Source of the DNA: Ferrovibrio sp.
GTDB lineage: Bacteria > Pseudomonadota > Alphaproteobacteria > Ferrovibrionales > Ferrovibrionaceae
Direction: 5' to 3'
NCBI GenBank assembly: GCA_017991315.1
Contig: JAGOQS010000002.1
Location: 744,001-808,000 of the forward strand
DNA: 64,000 nt
This document shows positions 36,962 through 44,152 of this stretch, in pieces; the first letter of the stretch is position 1; every line of letters begins with the position of its first letter. Below the pieces are notes generated by a model. The model saw only the letters and a program-made list of their open reading frames with translations, was not told the origin of the DNA and made no database searches. The position numbers were made by a program, and so were the translations under genes.

Positions 36962-38527
36962 CTACCCCACGATGCCGATCTGCCAGGGTACGAATTCGTG
37001 GTCGCCGACGCCGAGCAGTTCGCTCTTGCTTTTCTCGCCTGATGCTGTGCGCAGAATCTGTTCGAAAATCTCCTGCCCCATTTCCTGCATCGACTTGGTG
37101 CCATCGAGAATCTGGCCGCAATTGATGTCCATGTCCTCTTCCAGGCGGCGATACATCGGCGAGTTGGTGGCGAGTTTCAGCGACGGCACCGGCTTGGCGC
37201 CGAAGGCCGAACCACGCCCGGTGGTGAAGGCGATGATATTGGCGCCGCCAGCGATCTGGCCCGTGGCCGAGCATGGGTCGTAGCCGGGCGTGTCCATGAT
37301 CACCAGGCCCTTGGTCGTCACCGGCTCGGCATATTTGTACACTTCCATCAGCGGCCCGGTGCCACCTTTCATGGAAGAGCCGAGCGACTTCTCGAAGATA
37401 TTGGCGAGACCGCCGGCCTGGTTGCCGGGGCTGACCTTGCCGTTGATCTGCACATCGCGGCCGACAGCATAGTCCTCCTTCCACCAGCGGATCCGCTCCA
37501 CCAGCTTCTCGCCGACCTCGCGCGTTACGGCGCGGCGGGTCAAGGTATGCTCGACGCCGTAAAGCTCCGGCGTTTCGGAGAGGATTGCGGTGCCGCCATG
37601 GCGCACCAGGATATCCATTGCCGCCCCCAGCGCCGGATTGGCGGTAATGGAAGAAAAGCCGTCCGAACCGCCGCATTGCAGGCCGACGGTGATATGGCTG
37701 GCCGAAACCGTGCGGCGCGTCACGTCATTGGCCTTGGGCAGTATTTTCTTCACGGCCTCGATGCCGGCCTCGATGGTCTTGCGCGTGCCGCCGGTCTCCT
37801 GCATCACGAAGGTGACGAGGTTGTCGCTGCGCTCCAGCCCCTGCTCCGCCATCATGCCGTCGAGCTGGTTGCGCTCGCAGCCCAGGCCGATCACCACCAC
37901 GGCGGCAAGGTTGGCATGGCGGATATAGCCACCCAGCGTGCGGCGCAGCAACGCCATCGCCTCGCCGGTCATCTCCATGCCGCAGCCAAGCGCATGGGCG
38001 AAGGCGACCACGCCATCGACATTGGGGAAATCCGCCAGGCGTTCCTCGGTGAAATGCCGCGCCACCGCATGCACCACGGTGGCGGAGCAATTCACGGTGG
38101 AGACGATGCCGATGAAGTTGCGCGTGCCGACGCGGCCATCCGGGCGCACGATGCCCTGGAAGGTGGCGCGCTCGGCCTCGGGTAGCATCTCGACCGGCTT
38201 GTAGAATTGCGCATGCTGGTAGTCGCGGTCGAATTCGCGGAATTCGGTGTTGTGGTTATGCAGCATCGAACCGGCGCGGATATCATCCGCCGCGAAGCCG
38301 ACCGTGACATTGTATTTCAGGATCGGCTCGCCCTTCTTGAGATCTCGGGCAGCGATCTTGTAGCCGGCCGGCGCCTTGTCGCGGATCAGGAAGCGCGGAT
38401 GCTGGTTGTCGCCATCCACCGGCATGCCCGGCACCACGTCGATGCGGGCGACGACGGTGTTGTCGTCCGGGTGCAGGCGGATCACGGGGCCGATCAGGCG
38501 CTTGGCATGCAGGTCGATCATCGACAT
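36962..38527 (-). CDS. UxaA-family altronate/galactarate dehydratase
   Basis: A 521-residue sugar-acid dehydratase of the UxaA/GarD family. The N-terminal SAF domain (about 1-95, with LKKGEPILKYN) is followed by the main domain with the metal-ligand region GIVSTVNCSATVVHAVARHF, ALGCGMEMTGEAM, the QCGGSDGFSSITANPALG motif and MDTPGYDPCSATGQIAGG. These enzymes use iron(II). Whether altronate, galactarate or another aldarate is the substrate is not visible. The gene is divergent from a LacI regulator, and a perfect LacI-type operator lies 22 bp upstream of its start, so repression by that regulator is likely. Confidence 0.9.
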   Translation of the reverse strand: MSMIDLHAKRLIGPVIRLHPDDNTVVARIDVVPGMPVDGDNQHPRFLIRDKAPAGYKIAARDLKKGEPILKYNVTVGFAADDIRAGSMLHNHNTEFREFDRDYQHAQFYKPVEMLPEAERATFQGIVRPDGRVGTRNFIGIVSTVNCSATVVHAVARHFTEERLADFPNVDGVVAFAHALGCGMEMTGEAMALLRRTLGGYIRHANLAAVVVIGLGCERNQLDGMMAEQGLERSDNLVTFVMQETGGTRKTIEAGIEAVKKILPKANDVTRRTVSASHITVGLQCGGSDGFSSITANPALGAAMDILVRHGGTAILSETPELYGVEHTLTRRAVTREVGEKLVERIRWWKEDYAVGRDVQINGKVSPGNQAGGLANIFEKSLGSSMKGGTGPLMEVYKYAEPVTTKGLVIMDTPGYDPCSATGQIAGGANIIAFTTGRGSAFGAKPVPSLKLATNSPMYRRLEEDMDINCGQILDGTKSMQEMGQEIFEQILRTASGEKSKSELLGVGDHEFVPWQIGIVG

Positions 38528-38548
38528 GGGGTATTCTCGGGCTGGTTT

Positions 38549-38564
38549 ATGTTACCGGTAACAT
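38549..38564. promoter_or_regulatory. perfect LacI/GntR-type operator ATGTTACCGGTAACAT
   Basis: A 16-bp perfect palindrome with the central CCGG and TGTTA half sites known from the LacI-family gluconate repressor GntR. It lies in the divergent region between the dehydratase gene and the LacI regulator gene and covers the first possible start codon of the latter. Confidence 0.85.
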
Positions 38565-39660
38565 GAGAGAGCCAAGCCTACCCCGGAAAACCCGGCTTGG
38601 CTATACTGTTCCGGTGACGCGCGCCAAGAAATCCCCTGCTGCACCTGCGAAAGAACCGGCGAAAAAGCCGGTGAAAGTGCCGACTTTGGCGGACATCGCC
38701 TCGGCCGTGGGCGTCACCAAGATCACCGTTTCGCGCGCCTTCAACACGCCCGGCCAGCTTTCGCCCGACACGCTGGCGAAAATCCGCGCCACCGCGAAGA
38801 AACTCGGCTACACGCCGAACCTGCTGGCCGGCTCGCTCTCATCGGCGCGCAGCAAACTGATCGTCGCCCTGGTGCCCAGCATCAGCGGCGCCATGTTCAC
38901 CAGCACCATGCAGCAGGTGGCGGCACATCTGCAGGATCAGGGCTATCAGCTCCTGATCGGCCAGGCCGGCTATGACGAAGCCAGCGAGGAAGCCCTGCTC
39001 GGCGCCGTGATCGGGCGCCGGCCGGATGGCATCATCCTCACCGGCATCGTGCATTCCGAAGCCTCGCGGCGGCAGTTGCGCGCCGCGCGCATCCCGGTGG
39101 TGGAAACCTGGGACCTGACGCCGAAACCGATCGACATGCTGGTCGGATTTTCGCATCCGGCCATCGGCAAGGCGGCGGCCGAGCATCTCTATGAACGCGG
39201 CTGCCGCCGCGCCGCCGTGATTTCGCCGGACGACCGCCGCGCCAGGCTGCGTGCCGCGGCCTTCGTGGCACGCTTCCGCCAGCTTTGCGGCTGGCGCGCG
39301 CCGGTGCTGGAGGCGCAAGCGCCGACACCAATGGGCGATGGCCGCAGCGGCCTGGCGGAATTGCTGCACCGGCACGGCGATATCGACGGTGTGTTCTGCG
39401 GCTCGGACAATCTGGCGCTTGGCGCCGCGATCGAAGCCAAGGCGCGCGGCATTGCCGTGCCGCAGACACTCAAACTGATCGGCTATGGCGACCAGAGCTA
39501 TGGCAAGGATGCCGACCCGCCGCTGACCAGCCTGCGTATCGAGGGCGGCGAGATCGGCCGCCTGGCCGCCGCCATGCTGGTGGCGCGTGCCACCGGCCAG
39601 CCGGTCGCGCAACGTATCGTCGATGTCGGCTTCACCCTGGTGCAGCGCGGCAGCAGCTAG
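38563..39660 (+). CDS. LacI-family transcriptional regulator (GntR-like)
   Basis: A DNA-binding repressor with an N-terminal LacI helix-turn-helix (TLADIASAVGVTKITVSRAF) and hinge (LGYTPNLLAGSLSSARS), then a periplasmic-binding-type sensor domain. Before the HTH is a Lys/Ala/Pro tail. Two starts are possible: ATG 38563, which lies in the operator, and GTG 38614, which has TATACT a few bases upstream and could even be leaderless; neither has a clear ribosome site. The sensor domain resembles gluconate-type repressors, so the inducer is probably a sugar acid related to the neighbouring dehydratase substrate. Confidence 0.9.
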   Translation: MREPSLPRKTRLGYTVPVTRAKKSPAAPAKEPAKKPVKVPTLADIASAVGVTKITVSRAFNTPGQLSPDTLAKIRATAKKLGYTPNLLAGSLSSARSKLIVALVPSISGAMFTSTMQQVAAHLQDQGYQLLIGQAGYDEASEEALLGAVIGRRPDGIILTGIVHSEASRRQLRAARIPVVETWDLTPKPIDMLVGFSHPAIGKAAAEHLYERGCRRAAVISPDDRRARLRAAAFVARFRQLCGWRAPVLEAQAPTPMGDGRSGLAELLHRHGDIDGVFCGSDNLALGAAIEAKARGIAVPQTLKLIGYGDQSYGKDADPPLTSLRIEGGEIGRLAAAMLVARATGQPVAQRIVDVGFTLVQRGSS

Positions 39661-39668
39661 AGCGCGGC

Positions 39669-40232
39669 TTAAGCGTCCAGCTTCTTGGCCTGGCCCTCGG
39701 CCATTTCCAGCAGGCGCGGCGCCCGCATCGCCACGTCGCTGAGAATGGTTTCCGCCACCGTGAGGCGCTTGCGGGCGTCCGGATCGAGCAGATGGCTCAT
39801 CTGCGCGCGGTCTATATGTGCCACCGTCTCCTTCATTTCCCACAACGTGGCGAGGAACACCTTCTGCGCCCCCATCGGCAGCGTGGAAGCGCTTTCCAGC
39901 GCCGGAAAGACACGCAGGATCACATCGATCTTCATGCGCAGCAGGTTGGTGATCAGCTTGGTGTGATAGTCGCGCAACTTCTCCAGCGCTGCCTTCTCGG
40001 CATGCGCCATGCGATCCTCGATCAGTACGATCACGCCTTCGATTTCGGTCAGCGATTCGCGGTATTCGTAATACGGCTCGAAGGCCAGCTTGGAGATGCG
40101 CTCGATGGCGCTGTCCGCCTTCTTGGCGGCACGGCGCGTCTGCTTCTCCAGTGCCTGCAGCAGCGACTGGATCTCGGCAAGGGTATAGGTCTTATGGGCG
40201 ATACCGACCATGGCAGCGCCCATATTAACCAT
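39669..40232 (-). CDS. helical protein of unknown function coupled to the manganese exporter gene
   Basis: About 187 residues, mostly amphipathic helix (Ala, Leu, Glu, Lys and Arg throughout; EIQSLLQALEKQTRRAAKKA; IEGVIVLIEDRMAHAEKAA), no signal peptide, no membrane segment and no Cys. I do not recognise the family. The ATG at 40232 lies just after the exporter stop (40235-40237), so the two are probably cotranslated and both lie under the manganese riboswitch. A role connected with manganese is inference from position only. Confidence 0.65.
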   Translation of the reverse strand: MVNMGAAMVGIAHKTYTLAEIQSLLQALEKQTRRAAKKADSAIERISKLAFEPYYEYRESLTEIEGVIVLIEDRMAHAEKAALEKLRDYHTKLITNLLRMKIDVILRVFPALESASTLPMGAQKVFLATLWEMKETVAHIDRAQMSHLLDPDARKRLTVAETILSDVAMRAPRLLEMAEGQAKKLDA

Positions 40233-40234
40233 GA

Positions 40235-40801
40235 CTACCAACCGATCAACGTGACAACACCGACAATCGCGAAGGCCGCTGCCGCCAGCTTGCGCACCAG
40301 GTCAAGCGGCAGCCGCCGCATCAGCTTCTCGCCCATGAAAACCACCGGCGCATTGACCGCGAACAGGCCGAGCGTGGAGGCCGCCGTCACCGTCCAGACA
40401 TCGCTGTAGCGGGCTGCCAGCGCTGTGGTGGCAACTTGAGTCTTGTCGCCGATCTCAGCCAGGAAGAATGCCACCAGGGTGCCCATGAAGGCGCCGAAGC
40501 GGCTCATTTTCAGCGGTGCGTCATCATCTTCCAGCGTATCGGGCTTGAGCGTCCAAAGCGCCATGGCGATGAAGGAGGCGCCCAGCGCCCAGCGCAGGTA
40601 TTTCGGCTCCACCAGATCGTCGAGCCACACCCCGGCCCAGGCGGCAAGGGCATGGTTGGCCACGGTGGCGACCAGGATGCCGGCCATGATCGGCCAGGGG
40701 CGGCGGAATTTCGCGGCAAGCAGGAGGGAGAGAAGCTGGGTCTTGTCGCCGATCTCGGCGATGGCAACGAGGCCGAACACAGTGAAAAAAGCTTCGAGCA
40801 T
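40235..40801 (-). CDS. TMEM165/GDT1 (UPF0016) family manganese exporter
   Basis: A 188-residue six-helix inner-membrane protein with two copies of the family motif EIGDKTQ (about residues 16-22 and 116-122), each opening one of two homologous halves. Family members export Mn2+ (or exchange Ca2+/Mn2+). It is preceded by a yybP-ykoY manganese riboswitch, which fits this function well. The start ATG has no good ribosome site, consistent with translation controlled by RNA structure. Confidence 0.92.
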   Translation of the reverse strand: MLEAFFTVFGLVAIAEIGDKTQLLSLLLAAKFRRPWPIMAGILVATVANHALAAWAGVWLDDLVEPKYLRWALGASFIAMALWTLKPDTLEDDDAPLKMSRFGAFMGTLVAFFLAEIGDKTQVATTALAARYSDVWTVTAASTLGLFAVNAPVVFMGEKLMRRLPLDLVRKLAAAAFAIVGVVTLIGW

Positions 40802-40815
40802 TGGGGCGGCACCAT

Positions 40816-40864
40816 GGGATCAGGCATCGACAAGGCCAATGGCTTACCCACCGCGCCCGATCCC
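40816..40864 (-). promoter_or_regulatory. likely expression platform of the manganese riboswitch
   Basis: GGGATCAGGC (40816-40825) and GCCCGATCCC (40855-40864) pair with one mismatch between the aptamer and the exporter start. No T run follows, so control of translation rather than termination is suggested. Confidence 0.4.
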
Positions 40865-40882
40865 CGGTTGCGATGGATGAAG

Positions 40883-41030
40883 CCAAAGGTCTCGCCAAGC
40901 CTAAGGGTGAACACCCTAAGGGCCGGAAGCGCCAAGGGTGCCGGCTGCTGGTCCGGCCATCCCTAGTCTGTTGACGCTTCCCCCGCTCGCGGTCCGAATC
41001 CGGGCCGGGCGGGAGGCTACTCCCCAATGG
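40883..41030 (-). ncRNA. yybP-ykoY manganese riboswitch
   Basis: On the minus strand the leader contains the aptamer's conserved blocks in order: TTGGGGAGTAGCC (about 41015-41027), GTCAACAGACTAGG (about 40963-40976), and the closing GAGACCTTTGG (about 40883-40893), with GC-rich variable stems between. These are the diagnostic parts of the proteobacterial yybP-ykoY class. It directly precedes an UPF0016 manganese exporter gene, the classic regulated partner, so Mn2+ binding should turn the exporter on. Confidence 0.9.
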
Positions 41031-41253
41031 AACGCTGCCTCTATAGCCTGCGGCGGCCAATCGCGCCAGAGCCTCTCTGACGGATAAACACAGCATATAA
41101 CCAACAGGCTGCATATAAGGGTAATTTACACCAAGGTATTGGCAGGTTTAGACAAATTCCGTCATGTTGTTGCAGACCGGGCTTTTCCAGATTGGCCAAG
41201 GGTGCTATTCTACGTTTCACATACTGAAACCGGCAGCCTGAACAGCCCGAGCC

Positions 41254-41781
41254 ATGCAGACCCCTCCGAACTACCTCAAAGCCTGGCGCCTCTATTCCAA
41301 GCTGACCCTGACCGAGGCGGCGGAACGGGCTGACTGCACCCCTTCGGCATTGAGCAAACTGGAAAACAGTCGCCTGCGTGTGACCGACAAATGGCTGCAT
41401 CGCCTGGCAGCGGTCTATGGCCGCAGCCCGGCCGCCCTGCTGAGCGCCCCCGGCCTTGGTGCCGATACCGACCTTGTGCCGGGCAATATCGATCCCGAGG
41501 ATGCCGCCGGCGTGGCGAAGGCCTGGGCCAGGTTGTCGCCCAGCCACCGCACCCATCTGCTCGGGATCATCGAGGCGGTTGCTACCGGCGACCGCGAGGA
41601 ACAAGCCTTCCTGGATGCCGATATTCATGCCCGCGATATCGGCTCGGCCCTCGGCCTTCAGCTCAAGGCGGTGCAGCGTCTGCATCTGATTGAGCGGGCG
41701 CTGAAGCAGCGTGCCGAACGCGAAGCCACGGCCGGCCGCACCGGCGTTGTGGTCGAGCAGGGTTTGCCGGAAAACTACTGA
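41254..41781 (+). CDS. XRE-family regulator
   Basis: A 175-residue protein with an N-terminal Cro/C1-type helix-turn-helix (WRLYSKLTLTEAAERADCTPSALSKLE) and a C-terminal helical region of unknown type. Divergent from the manganese riboswitch transcript. Target genes unknown. Confidence 0.82.
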   Translation: MQTPPNYLKAWRLYSKLTLTEAAERADCTPSALSKLENSRLRVTDKWLHRLAAVYGRSPAALLSAPGLGADTDLVPGNIDPEDAAGVAKAWARLSPSHRTHLLGIIEAVATGDREEQAFLDADIHARDIGSALGLQLKAVQRLHLIERALKQRAEREATAGRTGVVVEQGLPENY

Positions 41782-41878
41782 ACATTCGTCCTATACCTGC
41801 AAATAAAGATACCAACACAAGTTAAAAGTCGGTATTATTGGCCCTGGGACATGTCGTTTCGGGGTCGATTACAGGGCT

Positions 41879-42403
41879 ATGCTCACTTCGAGTAAGCGCC
41901 ATACGATTCACCACGAGGACAACTCCGTGGTGCAGATCGACTATACGGATATCAATGAGGCTGCCGTCAGTGACGGCAAGGCCTCTTTGGCGTTGGACAT
42001 CTACCAGCGCTTTGGCCACCGCCACAGCGAAGCCGCCGCCTTCCTGAAACGCGCCCGCTGGATATTTGCTCCGGACCCGGCGCATCTCGTCGATGTTTCC
42101 GCCGATCACTACGACGACTTCGTGATGATCGACCAGGAATCCCACCCCTTCGTCATGGACGGCGAGAATTATGTCGGCCGCCCGGTCGGGTTGATCGAAT
42201 CAAGCCCGGCCAAGAAAGTGGCGGTCCATACCTATTGCCAGGTGAAGGAAACCAGGCGCGCCTCCTTCTATACCGTGACGATGCCGGAACGCGTCTATCA
42301 GCGCCTGATGTTTCCGTTCTTCACCGGCGACAAGGTGACGCTGATCGTCACCCTGGTACATCCGCTGCTCAGCCGCCGCCGCCTCAGCGAAGTGCTGCAC
42401 TGA
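41879..42403 (+). CDS. unknown protein, possibly PAS-like
   Basis: Up to 174 residues. The C-terminal strand pattern (SFYTVTMPERVYQRLMFPFF then TLIVTLVHPLLSRR) resembles the last strands of PAS_5 proteins such as the one at 25434-25985, but the N-terminal helix motif of that family is absent. The start is uncertain: ATG 41879 has AGGG two bases upstream, and GTG 41927 has GAGGA six bases upstream. It follows the XRE gene by 97 bp and ends at a strong terminator. Function unknown. Confidence 0.55.
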   Translation: MLTSSKRHTIHHEDNSVVQIDYTDINEAAVSDGKASLALDIYQRFGHRHSEAAAFLKRARWIFAPDPAHLVDVSADHYDDFVMIDQESHPFVMDGENYVGRPVGLIESSPAKKVAVHTYCQVKETRRASFYTVTMPERVYQRLMFPFFTGDKVTLIVTLVHPLLSRRRLSEVLH

Positions 42404-42438
42404 TACCACTGCCCTGAAATTCCAGCGCCGTAAAAAGC

Positions 42439-42475
42439 AAAGCCGCGCCGCAGGGCTGCTGCGACGCGGCTTTTT
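42439..42475. terminator. bidirectional terminator
   Basis: GCCGCG/CGCGGC with an inner CGCAG/CTGCG stem is flanked by AAA on the left and TTTTT on the right, so it can stop transcripts from both convergent genes (TTTTTG on plus; TTTGCTTTTTA on minus). Confidence 0.88.
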
Positions 42476-42485
42476 GTATTCGTGC

Positions 42486-42557
42486 GCGGCTTTCCGGCTT
42501 GCGCACGGCTTACGCCGCGACACGGCTTTCCAGCTTGCGCGCGGCTTACGCCGCGAC
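42486..42557 (-). repeat. 36-bp tandem duplication spanning a stop codon
   Basis: Two adjacent 36-bp units (42486-42521 and 42522-42557) agree at 33 of 36 positions. The inner unit contains the last codons and TAA of the minus-strand gene; the outer unit repeats the same in-frame TAA 36 bp further on. Confidence 0.85.
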
Positions 42558-43256
42558 GCTGGCCTGCTTCGCCACGCTCGGCACATGCGGACCGGCGGCG
42601 ATCTGCTTCAGCATGCCGGCACGCGAGATATAGGTGGTATAGAGCCGCGAATTCTGCCCCACGGTCTGCAGGAAACCTTCCATCGAGGCGTCCAGACGCT
42701 CGTAGCCGTAACCCTCGGGGCGCAGCGGCAGGCCATTATTCTTCAGGCCCTCGAACACCACGCCGCAATGATGGTCGACATTGAAATATTGCAGGGAGCG
42801 GGCGCGCACCAGGCGGGTGAGGTAGAAGTTGAGATGCCGGCCGCGATGCTCGGGATGCACCCAGAGGCCGCCATGGTGACCGATCCGTCCCGTATAGTCG
42901 CGGTTGCTGGGATGCACCACGCGCGGGTAAGCCAGCGGCGGCATATATTGCGACCAGAGCCGGCCGGAGCGCAGGAAGGAGATCCAGCCGCCGGGCAGAT
43001 CGAACAACCGATAAGCGATACAGGCCACCGGGGTATCGCCCTGCATGACCCGGAGCCAGTAATTGTCGTCGCCGGGCGGCAACTCGTGGTGGCGCGGATT
43101 GAATGTGGCGTTGATGCCGATGGTTTTGGGCTGATGCTGGAGGAAACTGACCCAATCGCGCAAGTCCGGCTCGATATAGATGCTGTATTGCATCTCCTCC
43201 AGCTGGCCGAGAATCCCTTCAATATACGATTGTGACGTATAGGGGGTCTTGCGCAT
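42546..43256 (-). CDS. putative GNAT-like acyltransferase
   Basis: A 236-residue protein. Mixed alpha/beta with a stretch resembling GNAT motif A (LWVHPEHRGRHLNFYLTRLV) followed by HCGVVFEGLKNNGLPL and GYGYERLD, the usual late part of the fold. No exact family is recognised. I placed the start at ATG 43256 (AAAGGA ten bases upstream); the frame stays open far upstream, but that part overlaps the divergent XRE gene. The stop codon is within a 36-bp tandem duplication. Confidence 0.65.
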   Translation of the reverse strand: MRKTPYTSQSYIEGILGQLEEMQYSIYIEPDLRDWVSFLQHQPKTIGINATFNPRHHELPPGDDNYWLRVMQGDTPVACIAYRLFDLPGGWISFLRSGRLWSQYMPPLAYPRVVHPSNRDYTGRIGHHGGLWVHPEHRGRHLNFYLTRLVRARSLQYFNVDHHCGVVFEGLKNNGLPLRPEGYGYERLDASMEGFLQTVGQNSRLYTTYISRAGMLKQIAAGPHVPSVAKQASVAA

Positions 43257-43553
43257 GGCGTCGTGGTCCTTTCGCTTGAGTCCTTGGTGGCTGATTTCCG
43301 CTGGAGTGGTTGCATCCGGATACTGATTTTCTAATGCTGTTATGGTTAACAGCGGGTTTAAGGGGCGGTATTTGGCGACCGCAGAGGTTGTGAACCAGGA
43401 AAGTGCAGAAATTTTCCATAAACGACATTTTTTCTTGCAAATTTTTCCAAAGTGGACAATTCTTGCGGACATACTGTTGGGAATGTGTCGGTGGAACGCT
43501 GATACACGCCACATCAGGCGCAACATGCTGACACAACACTTTGGAGGGTATCC
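43257..43553. other. 297-bp divergent intergenic region
   Basis: AT-rich for this genome, holding the promoters of the GNAT-like gene and the XRE gene. GGAGG lies at about 43542 before the XRE start. No defined operator or RNA is seen. Confidence 0.4.
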
Positions 43554-44003
43554 GTGTCCAAGCCACCGAAAACGAGTCCGAATCCCCATGACATCCTGGT
43601 CGGCGCGCGCCTGCGCGAGGCCCGCACCCTTGCCGGCATGAGCCAGACCGTGCTCGGCCAGGCGGTCGGCATCACCTTCCAGCAGATTCAGAAATACGAA
43701 AAAGGCTTGAACCGTATCGGCGCCAGCCGCCTGATGCAGTTCTCGAATATCCTGAACGTCACCCCGTCCTTCTTCTTCGAAGACATCAAGGGCAACTCGC
43801 CGCTCGGCCCGGTCGACTCCTCCGACCAGAACGAGACCCGCTTCGATTACGGCGATGCCTCGCGCCGCCAGGCCCTGGAATTGGTGCGCTATTTCGGCCG
43901 CATTCCGAGCGCCGATCTGCGCGCCACCATCTTCGAGCTGGTGAAGACCGCGGCGAAGAACCTGCAGCCCGGCACCGGCACCGCGCCGACCGCCGAAGCC
44001 TGA
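43554..44003 (+). CDS. XRE-family regulator (alphaproteobacterial type)
   Basis: A 149-residue regulator with the HTH RLREARTLAGMSQTVLGQAV and GITFQQIQKYEKGLNRIGAS, a form common in alphaproteobacteria. The C-terminal half is helical (RRQALELVRYFGRIPSADLR). It starts at GTG with GGAGG seven to eight bases upstream. Divergent from the GNAT-like gene. Targets unknown. Confidence 0.85.
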   Translation: MSKPPKTSPNPHDILVGARLREARTLAGMSQTVLGQAVGITFQQIQKYEKGLNRIGASRLMQFSNILNVTPSFFFEDIKGNSPLGPVDSSDQNETRFDYGDASRRQALELVRYFGRIPSADLRATIFELVKTAAKNLQPGTGTAPTAEA

Positions 44004-44152
44004 TCGACTCAAGCAGCGGGCGCCGGTCGAAACCGGTGCCCGCGCGCTGGCGGCGCATGAGCAGGGCGTCGCTTTCGCACTTGGCATGATTGCCAGCGGC
44101 GCATAGCATCCTATGCATGTGCCAACCTGCCATTTCTCCCCCATAGCGCTAG

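Noticed and set aside
43257-44144. Extension of the minus-strand GNAT-like frame far upstream, overlapping the XRE gene
   Set aside because: The extension is antisense to a clear XRE regulator with its own ribosome site; protein-like sequence starts only at 43256.
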